Shown here piece after piece: positions 37,561-46,842 of a DNA stretch of 64,000 nt (positions within the stretch are counted from its first letter, which is position 1; each line of letters begins with the position of its first letter). Below the pieces are notes generated by a model. That model was not told the DNA's origin, ran no database searches, and saw only the letters and a program-made list of their open reading frames with translations. This DNA comes from Paralteromonas sediminis (lineage in GTDB: Bacteria > Pseudomonadota > Gammaproteobacteria > Enterobacterales > Alteromonadaceae): the NCBI RefSeq assembly GCF_003820355.1, contig NZ_RPOK01000005.1, forward strand, positions 62,001-126,000, in the 5' to 3' direction. Position numbers and translations under genes: made by a program.

Positions 37561-38887
37561 TTGGAAAGACTGCGAGTTGGGCGACGTTATAGAGCTAAAG
37601 CGTGGTTACGATCTCCCTAAATCTAAAAGGAAAGATGGCACAGTCCCGATTATCTCTTCATCTGGAAGCTCTGGGTGTCACAATGATTTTAAGATTAGTA
37701 GTCCCGGTGTCGTGACTGGTCGATACGGAACAATCGGAGAAGTGTTTTATGTTGAGGAAAACTTTTGGCCTTTGAATACGACATTGTATGTTAAGGACTT
37801 CAAAGGTAATGATCCTTTATTTATATACTATCTTCTTCAAACGATATCTTTTCAAGATTATACCGATAAAGGAGCAGTTCCCGGAATAAACAGAAATCAT
37901 GTTCATAAAGCGAAGGTGCGAGTACCTGAATCATTAGAAGTACAAAGAGATTTAGGGAAAAAACTGTATCAATTTGAACAGCGCATGAGATTAAATCAAC
38001 AAATTAATCAGACTCTAGAACAAATGGCGCAGACGCTGTTTAAAAGCTGGTTTGTCGATTTCGACCCAGCAGTGGATAACGCATTAGCAGCAGGTAACCC
38101 AATACCCGACGAATTGGCCCATCGTGTCGAAGTTCGCAAAAAAGCCCATGCATTACCAGACTTTCATCCATTGCCAGAACATATCCGAAACCTATTTCCT
38201 AGTGAGTTTGAGCAAACTGGTGAGCCAGCCGTAGGTATCGGTGGTTGGGTTCCAAAGGGTTGGGAGTTTGGTCGTATTTGTAATTTATGTTCAAGGGTTG
38301 AGAGCGGTGGCACGCCGAGCCGCAAAGAACAAAGGTATTGGGACAACGGAAATGTACCGTGGCTTACATCAGGCGAAGTGAGACAAACGATCGTAACAAA
38401 ATCCAACAGTTTCATCACAGAAGATGGATTACTCAATAGCAGTGCTAAGTTGTGGCAGCCCTTTACAACAGTTGTAGCTATGTACGGAGCAACAGCTGGT
38501 CAAGTAACACTACTTGCTTGCGAAACAAGTGCGAACCAAGCTTGCTGTGCATTGATACCAGACACAAATTCTGCGTTATATGTCTTTTTCAAGGCGAAAA
38601 ATTCAGTTCAAATATACGAGGGAAAAGCTAGTGGTTCCGCACAACAAAACTTAAATAAGACTATCGTTTCAAATTTAGAAGTAATTTTGCCGCCAAAAGA
38701 ACTTTTGAAAATGTTTGATAACCTCTTGCGCCCAAATGTTCTAAAAATGATGGATAACGAGCAGCAGAATTTTAACTTAGAAGCAATTCGAGACGCACTG
38801 CTACCAAAACTTATCTCCGGCGAAATCCACCTAAATTCAACCGCAGAGAATAATATCAATCAAGAGGCTGAATTACAGGGAGTGTAA
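37550..38887 (+). CDS. hsdS: Type I restriction specificity subunit HsdS
   Basis: A 445-aa protein that sets the DNA target of the complex. It has two target-recognition domains: the first at about 1-140 (VIELKRGYDLPKSKR), the second at about 235-380 (GGTPSRKEQRYWDNG). Each is followed by a conserved helical spacer, the first with QTLFKSWFVDFDP and the second ending AIRDALLPKLISGEI. The length is normal and both halves look intact, so the target should be a two-part sequence. Confidence 0.95.
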   Translation: MEDNWKDCELGDVIELKRGYDLPKSKRKDGTVPIISSSGSSGCHNDFKISSPGVVTGRYGTIGEVFYVEENFWPLNTTLYVKDFKGNDPLFIYYLLQTISFQDYTDKGAVPGINRNHVHKAKVRVPESLEVQRDLGKKLYQFEQRMRLNQQINQTLEQMAQTLFKSWFVDFDPAVDNALAAGNPIPDELAHRVEVRKKAHALPDFHPLPEHIRNLFPSEFEQTGEPAVGIGGWVPKGWEFGRICNLCSRVESGGTPSRKEQRYWDNGNVPWLTSGEVRQTIVTKSNSFITEDGLLNSSAKLWQPFTTVVAMYGATAGQVTLLACETSANQACCALIPDTNSALYVFFKAKNSVQIYEGKASGSAQQNLNKTIVSNLEVILPPKELLKMFDNLLRPNVLKMMDNEQQNFNLEAIRDALLPKLISGEIHLNSTAENNINQEAELQGV

Positions 38888-38889
38888 CT

Positions 38890-41800
38890 ATGCTGAATTT
38901 CACCGAAGCGCAATTAGAAGCCGCCATTATCGAATTACTCGAAGGACAGGGGTATCCTTACGTGCCCGGTAATCAGGTTGCGCGTGCGCCTACGCAGGTC
39001 ATTATCAAAGATGACCTGCGTACGTTTTTAGCAAAGCGGTATGCCGAGGATGATATTACCAGCGGTGAAATAGACAGCATCATACGCCAGATTGAGCTTT
39101 TGCCAGCCAGCGACCTTTTTGAGAGCAATAAAACCTTTTGTAAGTGGTTAAGTGATGGTTTTCTGCTTAAGCGAGAAGCAAGTAGCGAAGCAGGCAAAGC
39201 CTCACAGAAAGACTTGTATATTCAGCTTATTGATTACGATAATGTGGTTGAGTCATTGCTTCCAGCATTACTAAATGACAGGCACGAAACAAACCTCATA
39301 GAACAAAACCATCAACAAAAGGTGGCCGAGCAACACCCTGAATTCGAAATGGTAGCTTCAGCCACTAAAGACAACAATATTTATAAAATCGTTAATCAGC
39401 TAGAAATAGAAGGTGCAGAAGGCGAACTGCGCATACCTGACGGTATTCTTTATATCAACGGCTTACCTATCGTGGTGTTTGAGTTTAAAAGTGCGATTCG
39501 TGGCGAAGACGCCAGTATTCATGATGCCTACGTGCAACTCACAACACGATACCGCAGAGACATCCCACAGTTGTTTATCTACAACGCACTTTGCGTCATT
39601 AGCGATGGCGTTAATAACAAGATGGGTAGCTTGTTTGCACCTTATGACTTCTTCTATGCGTGGCGAAAGGTGACAGGTAACGAGTCAATTGAAAAAGACG
39701 GTATCAGCTCTTTGCATACGCTGTTGGAAGGCTTATTTGAAAAAGCGCGTCTTCGTGATGTGATACGTAACTTCGTATTCTTTCCAGACACTTCAAAACA
39801 TGAGGTGAAAATTGTCTGTCGCTATCCGCAGTATTACGCCGCCAGAAAGTTATACCAAAACATTAAAGAACACCGTAAGCCAATAGGCGACGGTAAAGGC
39901 GGTACTTACTTTGGGGCAACGGGGTGCGGAAAAAGCTTCACTATGCAGTTTCTGACCCGCTTGTTGATGAAAAGTGTTGAGTTTGAAAGCCCAACCATTG
40001 TGTTAATTACAGACAGAACAGACTTGGACGACCAGCTCTCCCAACAGTTTACCAATGCCAAAGGTTATATTGGCGACCAGACTGTAGAGTCGGTAGAAAG
40101 TCGTTCTGATTTGCGTGCTAAATTACAAGGTCGCAACAGCGGCGGTGTGTTCTTAACTACCATCCACAAATTCACCGAAGATACCCAGCTATTAACCGAG
40201 CGAAGCAATGTGATTTGCATCTCAGATGAGGCGCACAGAAGCCAGACTAATTTGGACCAAAAACTTCGCATCGTGGAGAAAGGACCTAACGCAGGCGTAA
40301 AGCGTACCTTCGGCTTTGCCAAGTATTTGCATGACTCACTACCTAATGCCACCTATGTGGGTTTTACAGGCACACCGGTAGACGCCACCTTGGATGTGTT
40401 CGGTCAGGTAGTCGACAGCTATACCATGACAGAGTCTGTCAAAGACGAGATCACCGTTCGTATTGTGTATGAAGGCCGTGCCGCCAAAGTGGTATTGAAC
40501 AATGCTAAGTTAGAAGAGATTGAAGCCTATTACCAGCAATGCGCAGAAGATGGCAGTAACGAACACCAGATAGAGGAAAGTAAGAAAGCCTCAGCAAATA
40601 TGACGGCTATTTTGGGCGACCCTGACCGTATTGAAGCTCTGGCGAAAGATTTTGTTGCGCACTACGAACAGCGACTATTAGAAGGCTCAACCATCAAAGG
40701 CAAAGCCATGTTCGTGTGCAGTAGCCGCGAAATCGCTTGGCAGTTCTATCAAGCACTGAAAGACATAAAGCCTGAATGGTTTGAAGTATTGGAGTGCGAA
40801 GCAGGAGCAATACTGACCGAACAAGAAAAGAAAAAGATTAAGCCAATAGAGCGGGTGAAAATGGTAATGACCCGTGGTAAGGACGACCCTAAAGTATTGT
40901 GGGATCTACTCGGTACTAAGGAAGACCGTAAAGAACTTGATCGTCAATTCAAAAATGAAAAGTCCAATTTCAAAATCGCCATTGTAGTGGATATGTGGTT
41001 AACCGGTTTCGATGTGCCATTCCTCGACACGATTTACATCGACAAACCCATACAACGCCACAACCTGATCCAGACGATATCTCGTGTTAACCGCAAATAC
41101 GAGGGCAAAGATAAGGGCCTAGTCGTTGATTACATCGGTATAAAAAGCCAGATGAATAAAGCCTTGGCTCAATATGCCAAGACAGATGAAACAAATTTTG
41201 AAGATATCGCCCAGTCTGTCGTGGTGGTGAAAGATCATTTAGACCTTCTTGCTAAGCTGACCCATGGCTTTGATGCCAGCGACTATTTCACTGGCAAACC
41301 TATTGCTCAGTTGAACTGTTTGAATAATGCTGCTGAGTTCGTACTACAAACCAAAAAGCTAGAACATCGGTTCATGGCATTGGTGAAACGATTGAAAGCA
41401 GCCTATGACGTTTGCTGTGGTAGCGAAAAGCTTAACCAAAAAGAACGAGACCTGATCCACTTCTACCTTGCTGTACGCTCCATCGTGTACAAACTAACCA
41501 AAGGCAATGCGCCAGATACCGCGCAGATGAATGCCAAGGTACGCGAAATGATCACCGAGGCATTAAAGGCTGATGGCGTTGAGGAAATCTTTAAGCTTGG
41601 ACAAGGCCAAGATGGAATAGATATCTTTGACGATGATTACCTTGCCAAGATCGAAAAGATAAAGCTGCCTAATACCAAAATACAGTTACTTCAGCAGATG
41701 CTGGCAAAAGCCTTGGGCGAGTTCAAAAAGGTTAATAAAACTAAAGCGTTTGATTTCTCAGAGCGGTTTAAATCACTGGTCGAAAAATATAACGAGCGAA

Positions 41801-42201
41801 AAGAAGAAGACGTACTGGTGAGCAATGTACTGGAAGATTTTTCAGACGAAATCATCAACATGTACAACGACCTCAGAACCGAGATGAGTTCTTTTGAAGA
41901 TATGGGCATCAACTTCGAGGAAAAAGCGTTCTACGACATCCTGCTTGCCTTAGCCGCCAAATATGACTTCAACTACCCCGAAGATAAATTGTTGGAGCTA
42001 GCCAAAGCGGTTAAAGCGGTTGTGGACGACAAGGCCAAGTACACCGACTGGAGCCAGCGCGACGATATTAAAGCAGAGTTGAAAGTTGACTTAATCATAC
42101 TGCTAGCTAAGCATGGCTACCCACCAGTCGATCGCGACGAGGTGTATAAGGAAATCTTCGAGCAGGCAGAGAACTTTAAGAAGAATAGAGAGAAAACATA
42201 A
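38890..42201 (+). CDS. hsdR: Type I restriction endonuclease subunit HsdR
   Basis: An 1103-aa protein joining a nuclease and a DNA-translocating helicase. The PD-ExK nuclease shows D184 and VVFEFK with E198 and K200. The helicase has Walker A GATGCGKS at 342-349, DEAH at 446-449, a GFTGTPVDAT motif near 500 and QTISRVNR near 720. A C-terminal helical region binds the methylase core. It starts two bases after the hsdS stop. All key residues are present, so the system looks active. Confidence 0.97.
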   Translation: MLNFTEAQLEAAIIELLEGQGYPYVPGNQVARAPTQVIIKDDLRTFLAKRYAEDDITSGEIDSIIRQIELLPASDLFESNKTFCKWLSDGFLLKREASSEAGKASQKDLYIQLIDYDNVVESLLPALLNDRHETNLIEQNHQQKVAEQHPEFEMVASATKDNNIYKIVNQLEIEGAEGELRIPDGILYINGLPIVVFEFKSAIRGEDASIHDAYVQLTTRYRRDIPQLFIYNALCVISDGVNNKMGSLFAPYDFFYAWRKVTGNESIEKDGISSLHTLLEGLFEKARLRDVIRNFVFFPDTSKHEVKIVCRYPQYYAARKLYQNIKEHRKPIGDGKGGTYFGATGCGKSFTMQFLTRLLMKSVEFESPTIVLITDRTDLDDQLSQQFTNAKGYIGDQTVESVESRSDLRAKLQGRNSGGVFLTTIHKFTEDTQLLTERSNVICISDEAHRSQTNLDQKLRIVEKGPNAGVKRTFGFAKYLHDSLPNATYVGFTGTPVDATLDVFGQVVDSYTMTESVKDEITVRIVYEGRAAKVVLNNAKLEEIEAYYQQCAEDGSNEHQIEESKKASANMTAILGDPDRIEALAKDFVAHYEQRLLEGSTIKGKAMFVCSSREIAWQFYQALKDIKPEWFEVLECEAGAILTEQEKKKIKPIERVKMVMTRGKDDPKVLWDLLGTKEDRKELDRQFKNEKSNFKIAIVVDMWLTGFDVPFLDTIYIDKPIQRHNLIQTISRVNRKYEGKDKGLVVDYIGIKSQMNKALAQYAKTDETNFEDIAQSVVVVKDHLDLLAKLTHGFDASDYFTGKPIAQLNCLNNAAEFVLQTKKLEHRFMALVKRLKAAYDVCCGSEKLNQKERDLIHFYLAVRSIVYKLTKGNAPDTAQMNAKVREMITEALKADGVEEIFKLGQGQDGIDIFDDDYLAKIEKIKLPNTKIQLLQQMLAKALGEFKKVNKTKAFDFSERFKSLVEKYNERKEEDVLVSNVLEDFSDEIINMYNDLRTEMSSFEDMGINFEEKAFYDILLALAAKYDFNYPEDKLLELAKAVKAVVDDKAKYTDWSQRDDIKAELKVDLIILLAKHGYPPVDRDEVYKEIFEQAENFKKNREKT

Positions 42202-42256
42202 TAGTCCCCAAACGCTTGGAAACATCATTATGAATTGACGCTAAAACAGGAACACG

Positions 42257-43096
42257 ATGCCTTTATTACTGCCAACAGAACTTCAATTTGCAACAGATTA
42301 TGCTTTTTTCATACCTGATGATGCTTTCAGAGAATTTCAGGCGCTTATCCGTAAAATTACTCCCAATGAACGGTGTACAGAAAAACAGATACTGGAAACA
42401 TTTAAAAAGCAAATGGCAAAGCCAGCGGAGATCGAATACGGGAGGAGTTCCAGTACCGGCTGGGCGAGGGGAGACTTAGAATACAGCATGGAAAAAGCCA
42501 GTCAGAATGGCCCTGGGTTTATTGCTGCATTTTTTGATGCATGTGAGCAAATTTCTCTTTCGGAGATTAGTGTTCCTTCAGGATTATATCTAAACCAAAT
42601 TCTTTCCAAACATGCGCTGCCTTGTCATATTAGCGACGGTGAACTGATATTGGCTGGAAATGTAAAAGTACCCGAATCTAATGCTTCTGCATCACAGACA
42701 GTAGTTCGTGCATTACAAGATGCAAAGACATTATCACCAGCAAGCGCGATTGACCGTGTTCATACAGCACTTCATGCATATCTGATTGAATTGTGTAACC
42801 AATATTCTATCCCGTTGGAATCAGGCGCTACTGCACAAAAGGCTTTCAAAGAACTAAAAAACAATCACGCAGCTCTTAAACCGATGGGAAATAGGCCAGA
42901 AGAAGTAGCTAAAGTTCTCAACAGCATGGCCGCAACAATAAATGCTTTGGGTACAATACGGAACCACGCCAGTCTGGCTCATAACAATGAGCTACTTCTT
43001 GAGCCAGAAGCTCAAGCGATGATCAATGCAGCAATGACTGTTTTTCGTTACATCGAAGAGTGTATTGCTCGCCACAATAGATCGTCAGGACGCTAG
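42257..43096 (+). CDS. Abi_C-type abortive infection family protein
   Basis: A 279-aa protein, AGGA site before the ATG. The C-terminal 130 residues match the Abi_C domain: SAIDRVHTALHAYLIELC, then a helical stretch and LGTIRNHASLAHNN near residue 240, whose R-N-x-x-S-x-A-H pattern resembles the HEPN-type RxxxxH site. The N-terminal half is unrecognised. It follows hsdR by 55 bases on the same strand, extending the defence block to the island's right end. Confidence 0.82.
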   Translation: MPLLLPTELQFATDYAFFIPDDAFREFQALIRKITPNERCTEKQILETFKKQMAKPAEIEYGRSSSTGWARGDLEYSMEKASQNGPGFIAAFFDACEQISLSEISVPSGLYLNQILSKHALPCHISDGELILAGNVKVPESNASASQTVVRALQDAKTLSPASAIDRVHTALHAYLIELCNQYSIPLESGATAQKAFKELKNNHAALKPMGNRPEEVAKVLNSMAATINALGTIRNHASLAHNNELLLEPEAQAMINAAMTVFRYIEECIARHNRSSGR

Positions 43097-43229
43097 AATG
43101 AAAAAAATAGCCGTAATAAATACTGATATCCCCCGTTAATGGGGTAGAGCCCGCAATAGAACCAGAATTCCATACAGTATTGCAAAGTTTTACATCGGGA
43201 TATTTGAAGATTTGATTCGCACCAAGAGG

Positions 43230-43277
43230 AATGGTGCCCAGAGGCGGGATCGAACCACCGACACGCGGATTTTCAAT
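43230..43277 (-). repeat. Right copy of the 48-bp direct repeat (3' half of intact tRNA-Phe)
   Basis: Identical to 19561-19608. It covers tRNA positions 31-76 plus two flanking bases. Recombination between the two copies would remove 23,669 bases. Confidence 0.9.
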
Positions 43278-43307
43278 CCGCTGCTCTACCAACTGAGCTA
43301 TCTGGGC
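43232..43307 (-). tRNA. tRNA-Phe (anticodon GAA), complete copy inside the island
   Basis: A full 76-nt tRNA with encoded CCA reads on the minus strand. The anticodon stem GCGGA/TCCGC closes the loop TTGAAAA with anticodon GAA, and the T arm GGTTCGATC is intact. It lies 130 bases downstream of a truncated 5' half that carries the locus promoter. It may depend on read-through from that promoter, since no good promoter is seen directly before it. Confidence 0.97.
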
Positions 43308-43436
43308 ACATAATATTGTGCAGTGTTTTGGTTTTAGAACTTTGCAAAACTTTGCAAAGCCTACGTTAGTAAACTCTAACGTTCCAGCCCGCTATTTTCA
43401 AGCGCCTGGTAAAACTTTGGTTCGATAAGCTTGCAC

Positions 43437-43474
43437 TTTTCAATCCGCTGCTCTACCAACTGAGCTATCTGGGC
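43437..43474 (-). pseudogene. Truncated 5' half of tRNA-Phe at the right island edge
   Basis: Tran­scribed leftward, it matches tRNA-Phe positions 1-38 exactly and ends at the last base of the anticodon loop; beyond it the DNA is unrelated to tRNA. Together with the 3' half at 19563-19608 it rebuilds one complete gene. It keeps the tRNA promoter. Confidence 0.93.
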
Positions 43475-43506
43475 AAACTTACGGGCTTGTCGCGCCGTGG
43501 GTGCGT

Positions 43507-43535
43507 ATTAAACGGATTTCGTCGCCGCAAGTCAA
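43507..43535 (-). promoter_or_regulatory. Sigma-70 promoter of the host tRNA-Phe locus
   Basis: On the minus strand, TTGACT (43530-43535) and TTTAAT (43507-43512) are 17 bases apart, each one base from consensus. A GC-rich discriminator follows and the start site would lie about 25 bases before the truncated tRNA 5' end, typical for a tRNA promoter. Confidence 0.8.
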
Positions 43536-43580
43536 CTCTTTTTACAACTAAATTGTTTATTCGCTCAGCATTTAACCAAC

Positions 43581-43853
43581 TTACGCTTTTGGTGGCACAT
43601 AACCTTCAATAGTGGGCTCAATTCCCTCAAACAAATAGTCTTCCATTTGTTTTTCCAGAAAGGCTCTGGCTGTTGGGTCCATCATATTGAGCTTGTGTTC
43701 ATTGATCAGCATGGTTTGCTTCTGCTGCCATTGCGCCCATGCTTCTTTAGAAATGTTGTCGAATATTCTTTTACCTAGTTCGCCAGGATAAAGCTGAAAG
43801 TCTAATCCATCAGCGTCTTTTTTAAGATGTTGGCAAAATACTTGTCTGGTCAT
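43581..43853 (-). CDS. yggX: Fe(2+)-trafficking protein YggX
   Basis: A 90-aa protein starting [19 protein letters not shown] with the conserved cysteine at position 7, and [15 protein letters not shown] in the middle, both diagnostic. YggX helps protect iron-sulfur clusters against oxidative damage. It follows mutY, an iron-sulfur enzyme, by 18 bases on the same strand, the usual gammaproteobacterial pairing. Confidence 0.97.
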   Translation of the reverse strand: MTRQVFCQHLKKDADGLDFQLYPGELGKRIFDNISKEAWAQWQQKQTMLINEHKLNMMDPTARAFLEKQMEDYLFEGIEPTIEGYVPPKA

Positions 43854-43871
43854 TGATGATTCCTAAAGCAA

Positions 43872-44909
43872 TTATCGCAAGGCGTCTAGTATACGTTTAG
43901 TTGGTGCAGCAAGACCAATGGATTCTTGCTCGTCCAAGGCCACCCAACGGCTGTTGTCTTCAGTGACAAAATGGGTTTGCACATCGCGTATGTGGCAATG
44001 CCATACCGTTATGTCGAGATGGAAATGGCTAAACGTATGCCTAAAAGCGTCAAATTGTGTGGGCGTGTCTATTAAATTCCAGTACTTGCTCCATTCAAAT
44101 ACTGCATGCTGAGTGTCTTGCTGATAAAAGCTCCACAGCCCACCCCATAAACCTGCAGGCGGACGCTGTTGCATCCACACTCGATTGGCACATTGCAATA
44201 CCATCAAATGGGCCTGCTTAGCGGGTAATACCTTTTTCGGTTTTTTACCCGGAAATTCACTCTGCCGGCCTTGTGCATAAGCTAAACAAGATTGCTGTAG
44301 TGGGCACAAGTCACACTTTGGTCGGCTTCGTGTACATAGGGTCGCCCCTAAATCCATCATAGCCTGGGTGTAATGGCCTGTCCTTTTTGTTGGGGTCAAC
44401 TGAGAGGCCTTTTCCCATAGCGCATTCTCAACGGGCTTCTTACCTGGCCACCCCTCAATAGCAAAATAACGTGCCAGAACACGCTTAACGTTACCGTCAA
44501 GAATAGGGTGGGACTGCCCAGAAGCAATAGACAATATCGCGCCAGCTGTAGACCGACCGATGCCAGGTAGTGCCATCACGTTTTCTATCTGCTCGGGAAA
44601 AACACCAGTGTGATCCTCGACGATTTGAATAGCTGCTTTGTGCAGATTACGGGCTCTGGCGTAATACCCTAGTCCAGTCCAATGATGTAACACGTCATCG
44701 ATCGGGGCGGTTGCCAAACTGTGAATAGTAGGAAACCGTTGCATAAAGCGCTGATAATAAGGAATAACAGTGGTTACCTGCGTTTGCTGCAACATAATCT
44801 CAGATATCCACACGCGATAAGGGGTAATATCCTGCTGCCACGGCAGGTGTTTTCTGCCGTTTTTATCAAACCAGGTCAACACTTTGTCGGAAAACTGATC
44901 GGAATGCAT
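43872..44909 (-). CDS. mutY: Adenine DNA glycosylase MutY
   Basis: A 345-aa base-excision repair enzyme that removes adenine mispaired with 8-oxoguanine. The N-terminal [12 protein letters not shown] and the helix-hairpin-helix [13 protein letters not shown] precede the 4Fe-4S cluster cysteines in [17 protein letters not shown]. The C-terminal third is the NUDIX-like 8-oxoguanine recognition domain. It is co-transcribed with yggX and divergent from trmB. Confidence 0.97.
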   Translation of the reverse strand: MHSDQFSDKVLTWFDKNGRKHLPWQQDITPYRVWISEIMLQQTQVTTVIPYYQRFMQRFPTIHSLATAPIDDVLHHWTGLGYYARARNLHKAAIQIVEDHTGVFPEQIENVMALPGIGRSTAGAILSIASGQSHPILDGNVKRVLARYFAIEGWPGKKPVENALWEKASQLTPTKRTGHYTQAMMDLGATLCTRSRPKCDLCPLQQSCLAYAQGRQSEFPGKKPKKVLPAKQAHLMVLQCANRVWMQQRPPAGLWGGLWSFYQQDTQHAVFEWSKYWNLIDTPTQFDAFRHTFSHFHLDITVWHCHIRDVQTHFVTEDNSRWVALDEQESIGLAAPTKRILDALR

Positions 44910-45034
44910 CTATACCTAAACTTACGGGCCTGAATTCGGCGCTAGCCTATCATAGCAAGGCTTTTTTTGCGTCCTTGTGTTGAAAAATAACGGCGAGGTA
45001 GGATAATCCGCGTCTGTACTGGTGAGAGGACAAC

Positions 45035-45751
45035 ATGGGTAAATATAAAAACCAAGCTGAAGCTGAAGCTGCAGGCGTGTATATCAGCAAAGTTAAAAGC
45101 TATGTTAAACGCGAAGGGCGCCTAACCAAGGCCCAGGAAAGGGCACTTGACGCATACTGGCCTACCATGGGCATAGACTATGAAAACAAGATGTTGGACC
45201 TGAACACCTTGTTTGACAAACCAGGCCCGGTTGTTTTTGAAATTGGTTTCGGCATGGGTAAGTCACTGGTTGAAATGGCCGCCGCTGCACCTGATACCAA
45301 TTTTATTGGTGTTGAAGTACACAGGCCCGGGGTGGGAGCCTGCCTCGCTGATGCAGGTGAAAAAGGGCTGACAAATCTCAAGGTATTCGAACACGATGCC
45401 GTAGAAGTGTTAAAACACATGATTGCCGACAATAGCCTAGCCCGACTGCAATTGTTCTTCCCCGACCCATGGCACAAAAAACGTCACCACAAACGCAGGA
45501 TAGTGCAGACAGAATTTGCCGATTTGGTTGCCCGAAAGCTCCAACCCGGTGGTCACTTTCATATGGCAACAGATTGGGAACCTTATGCTGAGTATATGAT
45601 AGAAGTAATGAATGTGAACACTCACTATCAAAATGCTGCTCCGCAAGGAGATTATATGCCTAGGCCAGATTATCGGCCCATCACAAAATTTGAAACGCGT
45701 GGCCAAAAGTTGGGGCATGGAGTGTGGGATATCATTTATGAGTGCAAGTGA
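45035..45751 (+). CDS. trmB: tRNA (guanine-N7)-methyltransferase TrmB
   Basis: A 238-aa enzyme that makes m7G46 in tRNA with S-adenosylmethionine. [16 protein letters not shown] is the cofactor-binding motif, [15 protein letters not shown] and the C-terminal [16 protein letters not shown] are characteristic. A GAGAGGA site precedes the ATG. Its end abuts the next methyltransferase gene, suggesting a joint transcript. Confidence 0.97.
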   Translation: MGKYKNQAEAEAAGVYISKVKSYVKREGRLTKAQERALDAYWPTMGIDYENKMLDLNTLFDKPGPVVFEIGFGMGKSLVEMAAAAPDTNFIGVEVHRPGVGACLADAGEKGLTNLKVFEHDAVEVLKHMIADNSLARLQLFFPDPWHKKRHHKRRIVQTEFADLVARKLQPGGHFHMATDWEPYAEYMIEVMNVNTHYQNAAPQGDYMPRPDYRPITKFETRGQKLGHGVWDIIYECK

Positions 45752-45753
45752 TA

Positions 45754-46830
45754 ATGCTGCCTGTTAATCAGATACTGCAACGAAATATTGCCCTGTTTAA
45801 TCAGGGCAAGTGGCTGTTTATCAATCCGCCGGATGCCGACTTTTTCCCTCTTTGTCTAACCTCAAATATTCACGTTCTACACCAGACGGTTGATGTGTTT
45901 AACAAAGCTACAAATACCAATAAGGCCTACGCATTTGACAGCAGAGATATCGTCGAACAACCAAACAAGCTGCGCGTTAGTGCTCAAGTAGGTCTGCATT
46001 CACATGAGTTTGCTCCTTTTATAACGTCTGGAAACTTTGATCAGGCACTGCTTTTCATGCCGAAGTCCAAATCGCAGTTTTCTATGCTTATGCATATGGC
46101 GTTGAGCCACATGAATAAAGACGGATGTTTGTATATTGTTGGTGACAACAAATCAGGAATTAAAAGCATCACCAAACTGATGCAACCCTTTGGCAATGTT
46201 GAGAAGGTCGATTCTGCCCGCCATTGCACCTTGTTATGCCTGACTCTGGAAAAGCAGGTTTCCTCTTTTAACCCCAATGATTACTTGAAGTACGCCACCT
46301 ATGAACTCGGGGAACGGGAATGGGAATGTGCGTCTTTTCCAGGGGTGTTTAGCGAAGGAGCGCTTGATGAGGGCACAGCCTTGTTCCTGCAAACCCTTCC
46401 TCTACCATTACATGGAAGAACTCTCGACTTTGCGTCAGGAGCTGGTGTAATAAGTTGCTTTGTGGGGAAAGCGCTTCAGCATATCAGTTGTGATCTTCTC
46501 GATGTCAGCGCTATTGCGTTGTATTGCGCAGCTCATAGTCTGAAAGAGAACCAGTTGCATGGCACATTGATCGCGGCGAATGGCTTACAGGGTGTTACAC
46601 AGCAATACCAGTGCATTCTTACCAATCCCCCCTTCCACACTGGTACAAAAACGGATTACGCAATAGTCACTGAATTTATTAACACCTCTGTCAACAGGCT
46701 GAAAAAAGGTGGTAACCTCTATGTGGTCGCAAACCGTTTTCTGCCTTACACTGATCAATTGAAGACTAAATATTCGCAAGTTGATGTATTGGCGCAGAAC
46801 AATAAATTTTCTGTATACAAATGCGCATAG
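45754..46830 (+). CDS. RsmC-like rRNA (guanine-N2) methyltransferase
   Basis: About 358 aa from ATG 45754; GTG codons up to 12 bases upstream are alternatives. The two-domain layout matches RsmC, which methylates G1207 of 16S rRNA: a degenerate N-terminal methylase-like domain and an active C-terminal one with LDFASGAGVISCFVG and the catalytic NPPFHTGTKTD. The sequence is moderately divergent, so RlmG-like specificity cannot be excluded. Confidence 0.8.
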   Translation: MLPVNQILQRNIALFNQGKWLFINPPDADFFPLCLTSNIHVLHQTVDVFNKATNTNKAYAFDSRDIVEQPNKLRVSAQVGLHSHEFAPFITSGNFDQALLFMPKSKSQFSMLMHMALSHMNKDGCLYIVGDNKSGIKSITKLMQPFGNVEKVDSARHCTLLCLTLEKQVSSFNPNDYLKYATYELGEREWECASFPGVFSEGALDEGTALFLQTLPLPLHGRTLDFASGAGVISCFVGKALQHISCDLLDVSAIALYCAAHSLKENQLHGTLIAANGLQGVTQQYQCILTNPPFHTGTKTDYAIVTEFINTSVNRLKKGGNLYVVANRFLPYTDQLKTKYSQVDVLAQNNKFSVYKCA

Positions 46831-46842
46831 AGGAGATCCCGC

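Larger units (their letters stand above)
19601..43444. mobile_element. 23.8-kb integrative genomic island in tRNA-Phe
   Basis: The island is bounded by an 8-bp core (ttttcaat, 19601-19608 and 43437-43444) that covers the tRNA-Phe anticodon loop. Outside it on the left is the tRNA 3' half, on the right the 5' half; joined at the core they make one perfect tRNA-Phe. A complete tRNA-Phe lies inside the right end, giving also a 48-bp direct repeat (19561-19608 and 43230-43277). The integrase gene sits at the left end. Cargo includes type I restriction-modification, an Abi_C protein, a recombinase-AAA operon and several unknown genes. No conjugation or virion genes are visible, so transfer would need help. 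Confidence 0.88.

Noticed and set aside
19601-43444. Prophage
   Set aside because: No capsid, terminase, tail or lysis gene is seen; integrase and defence genes alone fit a genomic island better.
43437-43474. Second functional tRNA-Phe gene
   Set aside because: It ends at the anticodon loop and the following bases do not form a tRNA 3' half, so it is a fragment.
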